Below the pieces are notes generated by a model that ran no database searches, was not told where the DNA came from, and saw only the letters and a list, made by a program, of their open reading frames with translations. From positions 1 to 40,381 of the forward strand of contig JAISJI010000059.1 of NCBI GenBank assembly GCA_031261605.1: a stretch of DNA of 40,381 nucleotides, read 5' to 3'. This DNA is from Ignavibacteria bacterium (GTDB lineage Bacteria; Bacteroidota; Ignavibacteria; Kapaibacteriales; UBA2268). How positions within the stretch are numbered: the first letter of the stretch is position 1; every line of letters begins with the position of its first letter. The position numbers and the translations under genes are program-made. This document shows, in pieces, positions 15,346 through 25,110 of the stretch.

Positions 15346-16854
15346 ATGTCAAAATTTTTAATACCACAACTTAGTTATAGGCAATTCATAGTATTGTCTG
15401 TATTTGTTCTTGCTTGCTTTGTAGGCAATAGCAGTGCTGCGGCGCAATTCGACTCATCTAATTTTTGGTCTATAGACCATACTCATTTCGGTTCTTTGTA
15501 TCCCGATACAGTCGGTTATTACTATGCCGATAGCAACACCTACCAACTTACTGACACTTTTGCAATTCAAAAAGCAGCAATATGGAATAAACAAAGAATT
15601 GATTTAGCAAAAGGTTTCGTGCTTAATTTCACTCTCTACTTTGGCGAAGGAAAGCATGAAAACAATCCAGATTCTATAGCCGGTGACGGTATATGTTTCG
15701 TGTTACACACTATGAATCCAGCAACGGTTTATCCCCTAATAGGTGGAACAGGATATTTTATGGGGTATGGTATAGTTGGCAGTTACATTTATGGACAACA
15801 ATCGGGGGTAACAAATTATACACAAACATCTATGATTCCGTCTTTTGCTGTTGAATTTGATTCTAAATTTGCTGATATGAATGGTTATCCCATTCCACCT
15901 TCATTTATGCTAATGGAAGGAGGGACACCTCCTGAATGCCATATAGCATATTTAAAAAATGCTAATATGGTAGCATTTCCAAATACTTTCAACCAAATGC
16001 AGAATAATTGGCATAAGATAGCAACAGGTGACTGGTATTGCGTGAGCACTGTTTTGGAAAAAAATAGCACTATTGGTGGCTACGATTTTTTAACTTACGT
16101 CCAAGAAAAACACGATTCTACATACAATGGACAACTTCTACTACGTAATTCTATGCATTTTAGCAGTTTAAGTGAAATAATAGATGGATTACAAGTTGAT
16201 GCAAGCGGTCACGCTTATGTAACCTGGGGAATTACTTCTGCTACCTCTTCTGAACATAATGGTCCATCTAATAAGCATATTGTTAAATTTTACAGTTTAC
16301 AAAACGGCACAGACCCGCTTCGTATTATATTATGTCCAGCAGATAATCCTCGTCACCCAGAAAAATACACTATCACTTTTGCAGCAAACCCACTTAGCCC
16401 AAGTTGTGGCGGTGCCCCTTATAAACAATACAATTTGCCAGATACATTGGAATATTGGCGAGTGATTTGTGATGGTCAATCAGCGGTTGTTGAAATTCCA
16501 GATTTAGATATACATATAAAAGATTGGGAGATATTAGATTCAATGGGTAATTGGGTTAGAAATATTACTACTGATGGCAATTTAGAATCAATTGGTCGGC
16601 AATCGGATACAACGCTAGCAAGAGTGGTTTTATTTGGAGATACAATGTATCTTAGAATTTTGTTTAAGGTGTATACGCTTTCCAAAGAATTTGCATCAAA
16701 TCCGTTGTATTCTGATAAAATTAACATTGATTCATCTGGAGCTGGATATATGCTACTAACGGATACTTCACAGCAAATAATTCCTCTACCTGCTACTAAT
16801 GATGGTTGGATGTTCTGGAATAAAAATAAAGACACCTCCATGCATAGAAAGTAA
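15346..16854 (+). CDS. Secreted L-type lectin-like protein, C-terminally truncated by frameshift
   Basis: The intact part is 502 aa. A long N-terminus with a hydrophobic stretch at about residues 14-30 and cleavage near SSAAAQ marks export. Residues about 35-320 resemble bacterial L-type (legume-like) lectin domains: LNFTLYFGEG, DGICFVLHT, IGGTGYFMGYG, PSFAVEFDS, and a later VTWGITSATSSEHNG. This assignment rests on pattern resemblance. Residues about 350-495 have beta-rich repeat-like sequence with TLEYWRVICDGQSAVVEIPD. There is no sorting domain at the end. The reading frame continues in another frame after 16848, so the gene appears to be the 5' part of a longer broken gene (see 16848-17560). 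Confidence 0.6.
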   Translation: MSKFLIPQLSYRQFIVLSVFVLACFVGNSSAAAQFDSSNFWSIDHTHFGSLYPDTVGYYYADSNTYQLTDTFAIQKAAIWNKQRIDLAKGFVLNFTLYFGEGKHENNPDSIAGDGICFVLHTMNPATVYPLIGGTGYFMGYGIVGSYIYGQQSGVTNYTQTSMIPSFAVEFDSKFADMNGYPIPPSFMLMEGGTPPECHIAYLKNANMVAFPNTFNQMQNNWHKIATGDWYCVSTVLEKNSTIGGYDFLTYVQEKHDSTYNGQLLLRNSMHFSSLSEIIDGLQVDASGHAYVTWGITSATSSEHNGPSNKHIVKFYSLQNGTDPLRIILCPADNPRHPEKYTITFAANPLSPSCGGAPYKQYNLPDTLEYWRVICDGQSAVVEIPDLDIHIKDWEILDSMGNWVRNITTDGNLESIGRQSDTTLARVVLFGDTMYLRILFKVYTLSKEFASNPLYSDKINIDSSGAGYMLLTDTSQQIIPLPATNDGWMFWNKNKDTSMHRK

Positions 16855-17560
16855 TAACATCAAATTGGGACAGCACTTGTTATTTTAAGATAATGGTTTA
16901 TAGACATCCCGACGGTCCGTCAAGCAAAACTAATGTAAGAACAATTTGTATTGATACTGTAACAGCAGATTATCCCCATTGGGCAAGTTATGAATTTATA
17001 GAACTAATTAACTGCAAAAATGAATTCAGGGAATATAAAATACAAACATTTACTACAGATGCTACTACTAGTGCTATTGTGGTTTTATGTGATACAACAT
17101 TAAAAGTGGCGCAGATACATTTACAATCAGCATTTCTTATATAAAAACTGATGATGGCACAATTGAAACTTGTTATGTAACTCAAACCTATATTTGTGAA
17201 TGTTGTAATAATAAACTCGGTGAAAATTTCCCATATTACAAATATTGCTGTGATTGCTAGCGGGATATATCTGTAGATTTAACAACAACAACAACGACAA
17301 ATGATAATAAAATTTTTAACGTACTCTATTCAGTTCAAATTGCAGATAGTTCTATCACATCAGGTTCGGATATAGTATTTAAATTATTTAGAGCGACAAG
17401 TAGCGAAATAGTAAATAGTAACTTATTTACCATTCATCCAAGCGATATAATGACAAGTTATTTTACAATAAATACGTCTCAATATGTTGCAGGAGCATAT
17501 TTTATTATAGCGGTTATGAATGATGAAATTATTGGTATAGACCAATTTATCAAACCATAA
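16848..17560 (+). pseudogene. Remainder of the lectin-like gene: two frameshifts and one in-frame TAG
   Basis: Three stretches of coding-like sequence continue the 15346 gene. Segment 2 runs in another frame from 16848 (KVITSNWDSTCYFK) to about 17100 (VVLCDTTLK). Segment 3 continues in the third frame from about 17105 (SGADTFTISISYIKTDDG) and meets TAG at 17258-17260. The same frame is then open from RDISVDLTTTT to a stop at 17558-17560, ending in a sorting-domain-like QYVAGAYFIIAVMNDEIIG. Joined, the product would be about 735 residues with a lectin domain and a T9SS-like tail. Assembly errors could explain single indels, but not easily two shifts plus a stop. Confidence 0.6.
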
Positions 17561-17573
17561 CCTAATACTCTAA

Positions 17574-17870
17574 ATGAACAAAAACACAGGGTGTAACATT
17601 GACTTTAAGATGTATTTTGGAACGGGAGCTCACGATACAGATGTTTTTGGCATTAAAAAGTATTTGAATGCTGCCGATGGCATAGTTTTTGTTCTTCATA
17701 AAATGGATATGTCGGATATGAATTCAATTATTGGCTCAACTGACCGCTGGTTAGAAAACGTAGGGGAATTAGATGGTTCGCTGAGAACAAACAAAACTAG
17801 CCCTATATTACTTGAACGTAGTTGCTCTTCAATAGGTAAGCATCTGAATAAAATGGACTTACGCACGCTT
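17574..17870 (+). pseudogene. Remnant of a second lectin-like gene
   Basis: An open frame starting 13 bp after the end of the first lectin-like gene encodes IDFKMYFGTGAHD and NAADGIVFVLHKMD. This resembles residues about 90-125 of the 15346 product (LNFTLYFGEGKHE, DGICFVLHTMN). It lacks a signal peptide and strands before and after, and the frame runs on into the antisense of the protease 3' end. It looks like an internal fragment of a paralogue left after deletion. Confidence 0.5.
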
Positions 17871-20800
17871 CTATTGATTAATCACAAAGGAATTGATATA
17901 TTTCTTGCCATTTGCTTGCAGAACTAAAATGTATGAGCCAGCAGGCAAAAACGAAGTTTTAATATCCACATCCACTTCCCCACTTCCATATCCTTCCGCA
18001 ACAATGCCATAACTTTCGCCTAATACATTCAGCAACTCAATCGTATAATATTGCTGGTTGTCCAGATAGATTGTTGTATGACAATTATCCTTCGTTGGAT
18101 TTGGCGTAATAGGAGCAAATATGTTGTAGTTTTGTTCTACTATACCCATTGGTTCATCTCCAACACCAGTAGCAATGATATTTATCTCTGTTATTCCGCT
18201 GTTATGTAGAACAAAATTTGCATTTTTATCGCCCTTCGTTTTAGGTTCAAAAATAATTGGAATTGTCTGCTTTTCATTTGGTAAAATTGTATTTGGAAGC
18301 GTAACATTTTGACCTATTGAGAAATCGTCAGCACTTGTAGTTGTATTCTGTGGAATTATAGCAATGCTATCCAATATGACATTTGTATTGCCAACGTTTG
18401 TAATAACTACATTGCGATAGTTGAGGTGGTTATCTACATTTATAAATGTGGTATCAAATTCAACTTCTTGCCTATCTAATTGTAGTTCTGCAAATTCTGT
18501 AAATAGTCCATTTCCGATAAGTTTGAATGCGAGTTCCGGATATTTATCGCTATTGTTAGCAATCCATAAAGTAGCAACTTTATTTCCTTTTGACTTCGGT
18601 TGGAAACGAACTTGTATTTTACCTGTAGCCCCGATTTTAATGGTTGATGCGTATGATAGTATTTTAAAATCTTCCGTAGTGGTTGAATCGTTATCCGGTA
18701 TAATAGTATATTCGCTGAAGTTAAGTGAAGATTCTCCCGTATTAGTCATTTCTATTTCACGTATAGAGTCCTTGCCTAATTCTATACTGCCGAAGTTAAG
18801 CATAGATGGCGGTTGCAATGATACGGAACGAGTTATATCAAAAAATGGCTCATTTATTACCGTTGTAATTATTGAACCATAAGGTCTATAATCTACTATG
18901 TTACTGCTATTGTATTGGTTTGAGTATCCGATAGATTTTATTCTTATGCTGTTATTGTTGCCAGCCATTACGGTGTTTCTGCCTGCAAAAGTATTGCAGT
19001 TAAATGCAAGTTTAGTGTTAGCATTCTTAAACGTCTTACCTGTATCATTAGTAGCCCACATAGCGTTATTATATGCCACTATCACATATTGTGTCGGATT
19101 TACAGCGTGTATGTATGCAGGAGCAATATCTGCATTTGCATTGACATTCATATATTCAGAATAACTCCAATCAACACCACCATTATGCGTCTTTGCTATG
19201 TAGCAAACATTGTCTTTGTAAAGTATAGACATACCATTATTGGTATCCGCAAATGCAATGGAAACGATATTGAATCCAGCAAGGTCGTTATTAACTTTCC
19301 ATACATATCCTTTGTCATCACTATAGAATATACGACCTTTGTTCGTAGCAAACCAAATAGAATTATTAGTAGTAGCCATTACTCCCCTATCATTAATCAA
19401 AGCAGATTCACCTGCTACAGGTGCTTGTATATTGGATATTGCAGACCAAGTTTCGCCCTTATTTTTCGTAACACCGATACCCCATTTTGTCCCAAGTGTA
19501 TCTCCAAGTAATATACCATTAGTGGCATCAAAGTAATGTAGTTTGGTGATGCGATGAACCATAGATGTAACATCTATCTCTTTCCAATCTGTAAGCGATG
19601 AATTGGTGCTTATAGTAACGATAGCACTTGCAACCGCAGACATAGGATATATTTTTGCGTCAGTAGCGTATTGAACTGACTGCGCTCCAAAGGCATAGAT
19701 AGAACGTGACGCTCGGGTGGTGAATTGGGATTGTTGGTATGCAGATGGTGAAATTGAAGATGATTCGTTTGCAATATAAACTACAGGCAAATAGTAATTC
19801 ATCATCTGCACATTGCAAATAACAGCCGCCATATTGTCTCCAAAATAGTGCATATCAATAGGTTTAGCGTCGGAGTCGCCATCACCAGCACTATTTAATG
19901 TAGAGATTAAAGTTAAAATAGGTGTGCTAATGTTTATGGGAATGTATATTACTTCAAAATCGGTGAATGTGCCATCTGTATATTCTACTAATATCTGTGC
20001 TTTACCCGCTGAAATTGCGGCTTTAGAATTTAGTTGCACATTATAAGTATTGCTTTTGGTTTGCATCTTTTCCATTTCGCCAAGATTGGTTTCTGGCGAC
20101 GTAATGGTTACCATTCCATCCAAGGAAGTGAGTTTTACAGATAAGTTGGAGGCACTTCCTATATAATTAGTAAAATCCAATGTGAGTTGCTTTTTTCCAT
20201 AACTGCTGAAGGAATTGAATGGTGGTAAAGAGAAATCAGATACTCCTACACCGGGGACAATTTTATCTGGGAAATCGGAATTGTTGTATGTAACGGCATT
20301 GTAAGCATTGATTTTACCATATTTCATAAGCGAGTTATCTTTTAGTCGCACAGATGTGCTACGTAGTTGGTGATAAACTTGTATTGGTGTATAGTCAGGA
20401 AATACCGACATTACAAGTGCTGCAACACCAGATAGAATTGGAGTTGCCATAGATGTTCCAGACATTCTACCAAAGTTATTTCGTGGCAATGTAGAGTAAA
20501 TATCTGTCCCGGGGGAGAATAGACCAACATTATAGCCGAAGTTAGAGAACGTGCTTGCCAACCCATTTGATGCGCTTGCTCCAATGGAGAATACTCCCGG
20601 ATAGTTCGCTGGATAATTGCCCGTTAGCGTATTGTTTGCATCATCATTACCAGCAGCTATACATAGCATTATGCCCTTATCTACAACTTCCTTTACTACT
20701 TCTTCATTTGCTTTGCTATATTGGTGTCCCCCCCACGAGCAGTTGATAATTTTTGCCCCCATCTCAGCACAATACATAATACCTTTGAATCCTTCAAAAA

Positions 20801-21623
20801 TGCTCGTTCCAGCACCTATATCTTGGGCGTGTTTAGTGGCAATGAATTTAGCATTGATACCTGTGCCAGCACCATTCCTTCCATTATTAGCAACGGCTGC
20901 AATGAGTCCGGCAACGTGTGTGCCGTGGCTGTTATCAGAATTTAGAGGTGTAACATCGTTATCTGGTTTGAACTTCCCATAGTATGCTTGCTCATAATCA
21001 ATATTTCCAATGAAATCCCAGCCGCGAATGTCGTCAATGAAACCATTGTGGTCGTTATCAATACCATCCTCTATTTCATTTGGATTAGTATATGAATTGC
21101 CAAATAAATCTAAGTGGATGAAGTCCACACCCGAATCAACAACTCCTACAACCACGCCTGTCTTGTCTTTAGCGACTTCCCACGCTTTGTAAATGCCCAA
21201 GTCCTGTAAGTGCCACTGCTGTTGCAAAGAAGGGTCATTGGGTATGTAGTCCAATAATTTATAGATTGGAACTCGCTCAGCATATTCAATATCTGGATTT
21301 TTGGCAAGCACTTCGCATAAACTATCTACATTCACACCTTCGGCGAAAACCACCTCGCATATTCGCTCCAATCCATTAGAATTTGCTTGCAATCTGCCAC
21401 CATACTTGCTGTAATGCTTAGCATAGGGAGCCGTGATTGAAGTGATAGCGGCGACATTCAATATATCAGAGACATCAGCAGATAGCAGCACATTGGAGGT
21501 CTTATCTATCGACTGTATTGTCTTCGTTTTAAATACAATGCGATTGCTGTAATAGGTATCTTCTGCATTTGAATTTAATGCGAAAAACGCAAATGCAAAT
21601 AGTATTATAAGTGTTTTTTTCAT
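17871..21623 (-). CDS. Secreted subtilisin-family (S8) serine protease with T9SS sorting domain
   Basis: 1250 aa. Signal peptide at residues 1-20, a propeptide-like region to about 130, then an S8 catalytic domain at about 135-440 with D163 (VVDSGVD), H233 (SHGTHVAG), N326 (AAGN, oxyanion) and S391 (SGTSMATP), all intact. A long extracellular part follows: a region with repeated W and DKG-type motifs around 690-900 resembling sialidase/BNR beta-propeller blades, and two Ig-like ASPM/HYDIN-type domains around 930-1160 (LNFGSIELGKDS, RFQPKSKGN). The last 80 residues, from PITPNPTKDN to SFVINQ, are a T9SS type A sorting domain. It is thus an exported, probably surface-bound protease. The gene is convergent with the lectin remnants. 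Confidence 0.9.
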   Translation of the reverse strand: MKKTLIILFAFAFFALNSNAEDTYYSNRIVFKTKTIQSIDKTSNVLLSADVSDILNVAAITSITAPYAKHYSKYGGRLQANSNGLERICEVVFAEGVNVDSLCEVLAKNPDIEYAERVPIYKLLDYIPNDPSLQQQWHLQDLGIYKAWEVAKDKTGVVVGVVDSGVDFIHLDLFGNSYTNPNEIEDGIDNDHNGFIDDIRGWDFIGNIDYEQAYYGKFKPDNDVTPLNSDNSHGTHVAGLIAAVANNGRNGAGTGINAKFIATKHAQDIGAGTSIFEGFKGIMYCAEMGAKIINCSWGGHQYSKANEEVVKEVVDKGIMLCIAAGNDDANNTLTGNYPANYPGVFSIGASASNGLASTFSNFGYNVGLFSPGTDIYSTLPRNNFGRMSGTSMATPILSGVAALVMSVFPDYTPIQVYHQLRSTSVRLKDNSLMKYGKINAYNAVTYNNSDFPDKIVPGVGVSDFSLPPFNSFSSYGKKQLTLDFTNYIGSASNLSVKLTSLDGMVTITSPETNLGEMEKMQTKSNTYNVQLNSKAAISAGKAQILVEYTDGTFTDFEVIYIPINISTPILTLISTLNSAGDGDSDAKPIDMHYFGDNMAAVICNVQMMNYYLPVVYIANESSSISPSAYQQSQFTTRASRSIYAFGAQSVQYATDAKIYPMSAVASAIVTISTNSSLTDWKEIDVTSMVHRITKLHYFDATNGILLGDTLGTKWGIGVTKNKGETWSAISNIQAPVAGESALINDRGVMATTNNSIWFATNKGRIFYSDDKGYVWKVNNDLAGFNIVSIAFADTNNGMSILYKDNVCYIAKTHNGGVDWSYSEYMNVNANADIAPAYIHAVNPTQYVIVAYNNAMWATNDTGKTFKNANTKLAFNCNTFAGRNTVMAGNNNSIRIKSIGYSNQYNSSNIVDYRPYGSIITTVINEPFFDITRSVSLQPPSMLNFGSIELGKDSIREIEMTNTGESSLNFSEYTIIPDNDSTTTEDFKILSYASTIKIGATGKIQVRFQPKSKGNKVATLWIANNSDKYPELAFKLIGNGLFTEFAELQLDRQEVEFDTTFINVDNHLNYRNVVITNVGNTNVILDSIAIIPQNTTTSADDFSIGQNVTLPNTILPNEKQTIPIIFEPKTKGDKNANFVLHNSGITEINIIATGVGDEPMGIVEQNYNIFAPITPNPTKDNCHTTIYLDNQQYYTIELLNVLGESYGIVAEGYGSGEVDVDIKTSFLPAGSYILVLQANGKKYINSFVINQ

Positions 21624-21686
21624 AATTTTTTTGTATTAATTCTGTATTGTGAAAAATAATATTCCACAATATACAAAAAAAAATGT

Positions 21687-21694
21687 TATATTTG
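21687..21694 (+). promoter_or_regulatory. Putative -7 box TATATTTG for gcvPB
   Basis: Exact TAnnTTTG match 47 bp upstream of the ATG at 21734. An imperfect dyad, TATTGTG/CACAATA at 21645-21651 and 21665-21671, lies just upstream. Confidence 0.45.
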
Positions 21695-21733
21695 GGTTAT
21701 ATATTTTTATTTTAAATTGAATTTGCATTGAAT

Positions 21734-23185
21734 ATGGAAAAATTAATTTTTGAAAAAAGCGTTAGTGGTCGAAAAGGATACACGCTACCAGCGTTGGATG
21801 TTCCAAATAAATCGGGTTTAATCCCATCTAACTATTTGCGTAAAACTCCAGCAGCACTGCCAGAAGTGCCTGAGACAGACATTTCACGCCACTATATACG
21901 TCTATCTAATTTGAATCACTGCATTGAGAAGGGCTTCTATCCGTTGGGTTCTTGCACTATGAAGTATAATCCGAAAGTGAATGAAGTAGTAGCAGCACTA
22001 CCCGGCTTTGCAGCGTTACATCCACATACTCCTACTTATGCAGCACAAGGTGCATTAGAGGTTATGTATGAATTGGGCGAATGTTTAAAGGAAATTACTG
22101 GTATGCAAGGGGTAACATTGCAGCCCTGTGCTGGAGCACAAGGCGAACTAACTGGTGCATTGTGCTTTAGAGCATACTTCAAACATAAGGGCGAGCACAA
22201 TAGAACGAAGATGCTTATGCCTGAATCTGCTCACGGCACTAATCCGGCAACAGCAGTAACAGCGGGCTTTACAACAGTAACCGTTAAGTGTAGTCCAAAC
22301 GGTGCAATAGATATAGATGACTTAAAGAGCAAACTAGGCAATGACATTGCCGGCATTATGATTACCAATCCATCTACAATTGGTGTCTTTGAAAGCAATA
22401 TCATTGAAATAGAAAAATTGATACACGGCTGTGGAGGTCTTATGTATATGGATGGAGCAAACTTAAATGCCCTTCTTGGTATAACTCGTCCTGGAGATAT
22501 GCACTTTGATTGCGTTCATATTAATTTGCATAAAACAATGTCTACTCCGCACGGTGGTGGTGGTCCGGGTGCCGGTCCTATCTGCGTTAATGAGAAGTTG
22601 CAGCCATTTTTGCCAACACCACAAATAGTAAAGAATGGCGATAAATTTGAATTTGCAAATAATACCGCTAAGCAATTCGCTGACTCAATTGGTAGAATGC
22701 ACTCCTTCTATGGTAACTTTGGCGTTCTGCTTCGTGCATTAACCTATATACGTATGAATGGCGCTACTGGTATGAGACGCATCGCTGAGAATGCAATTAT
22801 TAACGCAAACTATATTCAAACGAGATTGCAAGAGCATTACCTCCTTCCGTATAAGGTGAAATGTATGCACGAGTGCGTATTCAGTTCTGATTTACAGAAA
22901 GAAAATGGTATTACCGCTATCAATATAGCAAAACGCCTGCTTGACTACGGTATTCACGCACCGACAGTCCATTTTCCTCTCATTGTTCACGAAGCACTAT
23001 TGATAGAGCCGACGGAAACAGAGAAATTAGAGGATTTAGATGACTTCTGTAATGCAATGATTAAGATTGCCGAAGAAGCAAAGAATACTCCTGAACTTGT
23101 GCTTAATGCACCACTTACAACACCGGTCAGACGCTTAGATGATGCGCTTGCAGTCCGAAAACCTAATTTGAAATACGTAAATTAA
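21734..23185 (+). CDS. gcvPB: Glycine dehydrogenase (decarboxylating) subunit 2
   Basis: 483 aa from the ATG at 21734; a TTG two codons upstream is possible but less likely. This is the C-terminal subunit of the two-subunit P protein, a PLP enzyme that decarboxylates glycine and passes the aminomethyl group to the H protein. The PLP-lysine region is clear: HINLHKTMSTPHGGGGPGAG around residues 258-277. Other family segments are FYPLGSCTMKYNP, GAQGELTGAL and ESAHGTNPATA. No gcvPA, gcvT or lpd lies nearby; gcvH is 10.5 kb away. It heads a + strand run with lpxD 7 bp downstream. Confidence 0.95.
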   Translation: MEKLIFEKSVSGRKGYTLPALDVPNKSGLIPSNYLRKTPAALPEVPETDISRHYIRLSNLNHCIEKGFYPLGSCTMKYNPKVNEVVAALPGFAALHPHTPTYAAQGALEVMYELGECLKEITGMQGVTLQPCAGAQGELTGALCFRAYFKHKGEHNRTKMLMPESAHGTNPATAVTAGFTTVTVKCSPNGAIDIDDLKSKLGNDIAGIMITNPSTIGVFESNIIEIEKLIHGCGGLMYMDGANLNALLGITRPGDMHFDCVHINLHKTMSTPHGGGGPGAGPICVNEKLQPFLPTPQIVKNGDKFEFANNTAKQFADSIGRMHSFYGNFGVLLRALTYIRMNGATGMRRIAENAIINANYIQTRLQEHYLLPYKVKCMHECVFSSDLQKENGITAINIAKRLLDYGIHAPTVHFPLIVHEALLIEPTETEKLEDLDDFCNAMIKIAEEAKNTPELVLNAPLTTPVRRLDDALAVRKPNLKYVN

Positions 23186-23192
23186 TATAAAT

Positions 23193-24251
23193 ATGAAATT
23201 CAATGTAAAACTAACGCCAAGAGATGTAGCCAAAATAGTTAATGGTATTCTTATCGGTCCAGACAGTTCGCTAATCAGCAACATTAGCGGAATTGAGAAT
23301 GGCAAAGAAGGCGATTTAACTTTTGTAGCCCGTTCAGAATACTTTAAGTATATGGATAACTGCGATGCATCATGTATAATTATCCCAAAGGGCTACGTGG
23401 GTGTTCCACATCAAGACCAATCTTTTGTTGAGTGCGAAAATCCATATCTTGCTATTGTAACTGTGCTGAAACATATAGAAGGGCAAAATAAAGTTGAGCG
23501 GAAACCGGATATACATCGTTCTGCGGTTATATCACCAACAGCAAAAATAGGCAAGCGTTGTAGAATTGCCGCTCGCTGTGTCATTGGTGAAAATGTTATC
23601 ATTGCAGATGATTGCTATCTGTTGCCCAATGTCATTCTATATGAGAATGTTATAATCGGTGACCATTCTACTATACACTCTAACGTAGTTTGTTATTCCG
23701 ACGTAGTCATTGGAAAGCGCTGCATCATACACGCTGGCACTGTTATCGGTTCGGATGGTTTTGGCTATGTGGAAAATTCCGATAGTAGTTATGAGAAAAT
23801 ACCGCAATTGGGAAATGTCTTAATCGGAGATGATGTAGAGATAGGAGCAAATTGCACAATAGACCGAGCAATGATTGATAGCACAATTATAGAAGATGGT
23901 GTTAAGTTAGATAACCTTGTCCATATCGCTCACAACTGCTTCGTTGGCTCGCATACAGCAATGGCTGCACAAGCAGGTATATCGGGCTCTTCACGTATAG
24001 GAAGACGCAATAGAATTGGCGGACAGGTTGGCGTTGCAGGACATCTTGAAGTTGCCGATGATGTTGTGCTTGCTGCTAAATCAGGCATAGCAAAGACCAT
24101 TCGCGAAAAAGGAATTTACTTCGGGGCTCCTGCCAAAGAGCGTCTTCAAGCATTTAAGATAGAAGCATATATCCGCAAATTACCGGAAATCGCTGTTGAC
24201 GTAGAAATGCTAAAAAAACATATGATAAAAGCGAATGACAAAGAACAATAA
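23193..24251 (+). CDS. lpxD: UDP-3-O-(3-hydroxyacyl)glucosamine N-acyltransferase
   Basis: 352 aa. Third enzyme of lipid A synthesis; it transfers a hydroxyacyl chain from acyl carrier protein to UDP-3-O-acyl-glucosamine. An N-terminal uridine-binding domain (about 1-100, with GDLTFVARSEYFKY) precedes a left-handed beta-helix of hexapeptide repeats at about 108-310. The catalytic His is H247 in VHIAHNC, matching His239 of the E. coli enzyme. A C-terminal helix ends in DVEMLKKHM. Its presence shows a lipid A-bearing outer membrane. The gene is separated from lpxA, lpxB and lpxC and follows gcvPB by 7 bp. Confidence 0.95.
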   Translation: MKFNVKLTPRDVAKIVNGILIGPDSSLISNISGIENGKEGDLTFVARSEYFKYMDNCDASCIIIPKGYVGVPHQDQSFVECENPYLAIVTVLKHIEGQNKVERKPDIHRSAVISPTAKIGKRCRIAARCVIGENVIIADDCYLLPNVILYENVIIGDHSTIHSNVVCYSDVVIGKRCIIHAGTVIGSDGFGYVENSDSSYEKIPQLGNVLIGDDVEIGANCTIDRAMIDSTIIEDGVKLDNLVHIAHNCFVGSHTAMAAQAGISGSSRIGRRNRIGGQVGVAGHLEVADDVVLAAKSGIAKTIREKGIYFGAPAKERLQAFKIEAYIRKLPEIAVDVEMLKKHMIKANDKEQ

Positions 24252-24304
24252 TCAAAATAAGTAATAAATACAGATAATTAATTTTAATCACAAATAAACA
24301 AAAA

Positions 24305-25096
24305 ATGAAACTCAAACAATTCACAATCCTAATAGCATTCTCTATGCTATTATTATCCTGCAACAAAAATGATGGTGTTGCAGATACTTCAAAGACAACC
24401 GCTAAGCCAGCAAATATAACTGATTCAATTAGTTATGCTATCGGCTTTGACATCGGTCAGAACTTTCTTAAGACCCTTACCGACGACTCCGTTGCCGTAA
24501 ATACTGATTATATTTACAAAGGCATTGCCGATGGACTTGTAGATAAGCCAGATTCATCAAAAGCACTCCTTTCTAAAGCAGATATGGCAGCCGCTATGCA
24601 GTCAATGCAAGCTACGATGCAAGCAAAACAAGAAGCGAAAATGAAAGAGAGACAAGAAAAATACGAGGCACGCAAAAAAACTGCCCTTGAAGATGGCAAA
24701 AAATTCTTAGAGGAAAACAAAGGTAAAGCCGGCGTAACATCAGACCCATCAGGCATCCAATACAGAGTTCTTACTGCTGGAAACGGACCTCAACCAAAGA
24801 AAACCGACAATGTGAAATTCCACATTATTGGTAAATTCACAGATGGCGAGGAATTCCAATCTACATACTCTATGCCAGAACCACCGGAAGCACCGATTGC
24901 ACAACTTATGCCCGGTATGCAAATTGCATTATCCAAAATGAATGTTGGCTCAAAGTGGGAAGTTATTGTTCCTCCAGCACTTGCTTATGGTGAGCAGGAA
25001 ACAGGTGTAGTGCCTCCGAATTCAGTTATAGTATTTGAAATTGAACTTCTTGATATAGTTAAGAATGCTCCCGCCCCTCCCGCACCGACCAGATAA
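24305..25096 (+). CDS. FKBP-type peptidyl-prolyl isomerase, lipoprotein
   Basis: 263 aa. A lipoprotein signal peptide with lipobox LLLSC (lipidated C19). It is followed by an FKBP_N dimerisation domain (about 40-140, ISYAIGFDIGQNF then a long charged helix rich in K, E, Q and R) and a C-terminal FKBP isomerase domain (about 150-255, with GSKWEVIVPPALAYGEQ, VVPPNSVIVFEIELL). This is the arrangement of Mip/FkpA periplasmic folding helpers. The substrate-pocket segments look normal, though the middle insertion EPPEAPIAQLMPGM replaces the usual VIPGW region. It lies 53 bp after lpxD and 14 bp before the transporter gene. Confidence 0.88.
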   Translation: MKLKQFTILIAFSMLLLSCNKNDGVADTSKTTAKPANITDSISYAIGFDIGQNFLKTLTDDSVAVNTDYIYKGIADGLVDKPDSSKALLSKADMAAAMQSMQATMQAKQEAKMKERQEKYEARKKTALEDGKKFLEENKGKAGVTSDPSGIQYRVLTAGNGPQPKKTDNVKFHIIGKFTDGEEFQSTYSMPEPPEAPIAQLMPGMQIALSKMNVGSKWEVIVPPALAYGEQETGVVPPNSVIVFEIELLDIVKNAPAPPAPTR

Positions 25097-25110
25097 TAAG
25101 TTAGTAGTAG

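Noticed and set aside
17258..17260. Recoding of TAG as an amino acid (for example pyrrolysine) in the lectin-like gene
   Set aside because: The same gene also has two frameshifts, and nothing around the TAG suggests a recoding element; gene decay or assembly errors are simpler.
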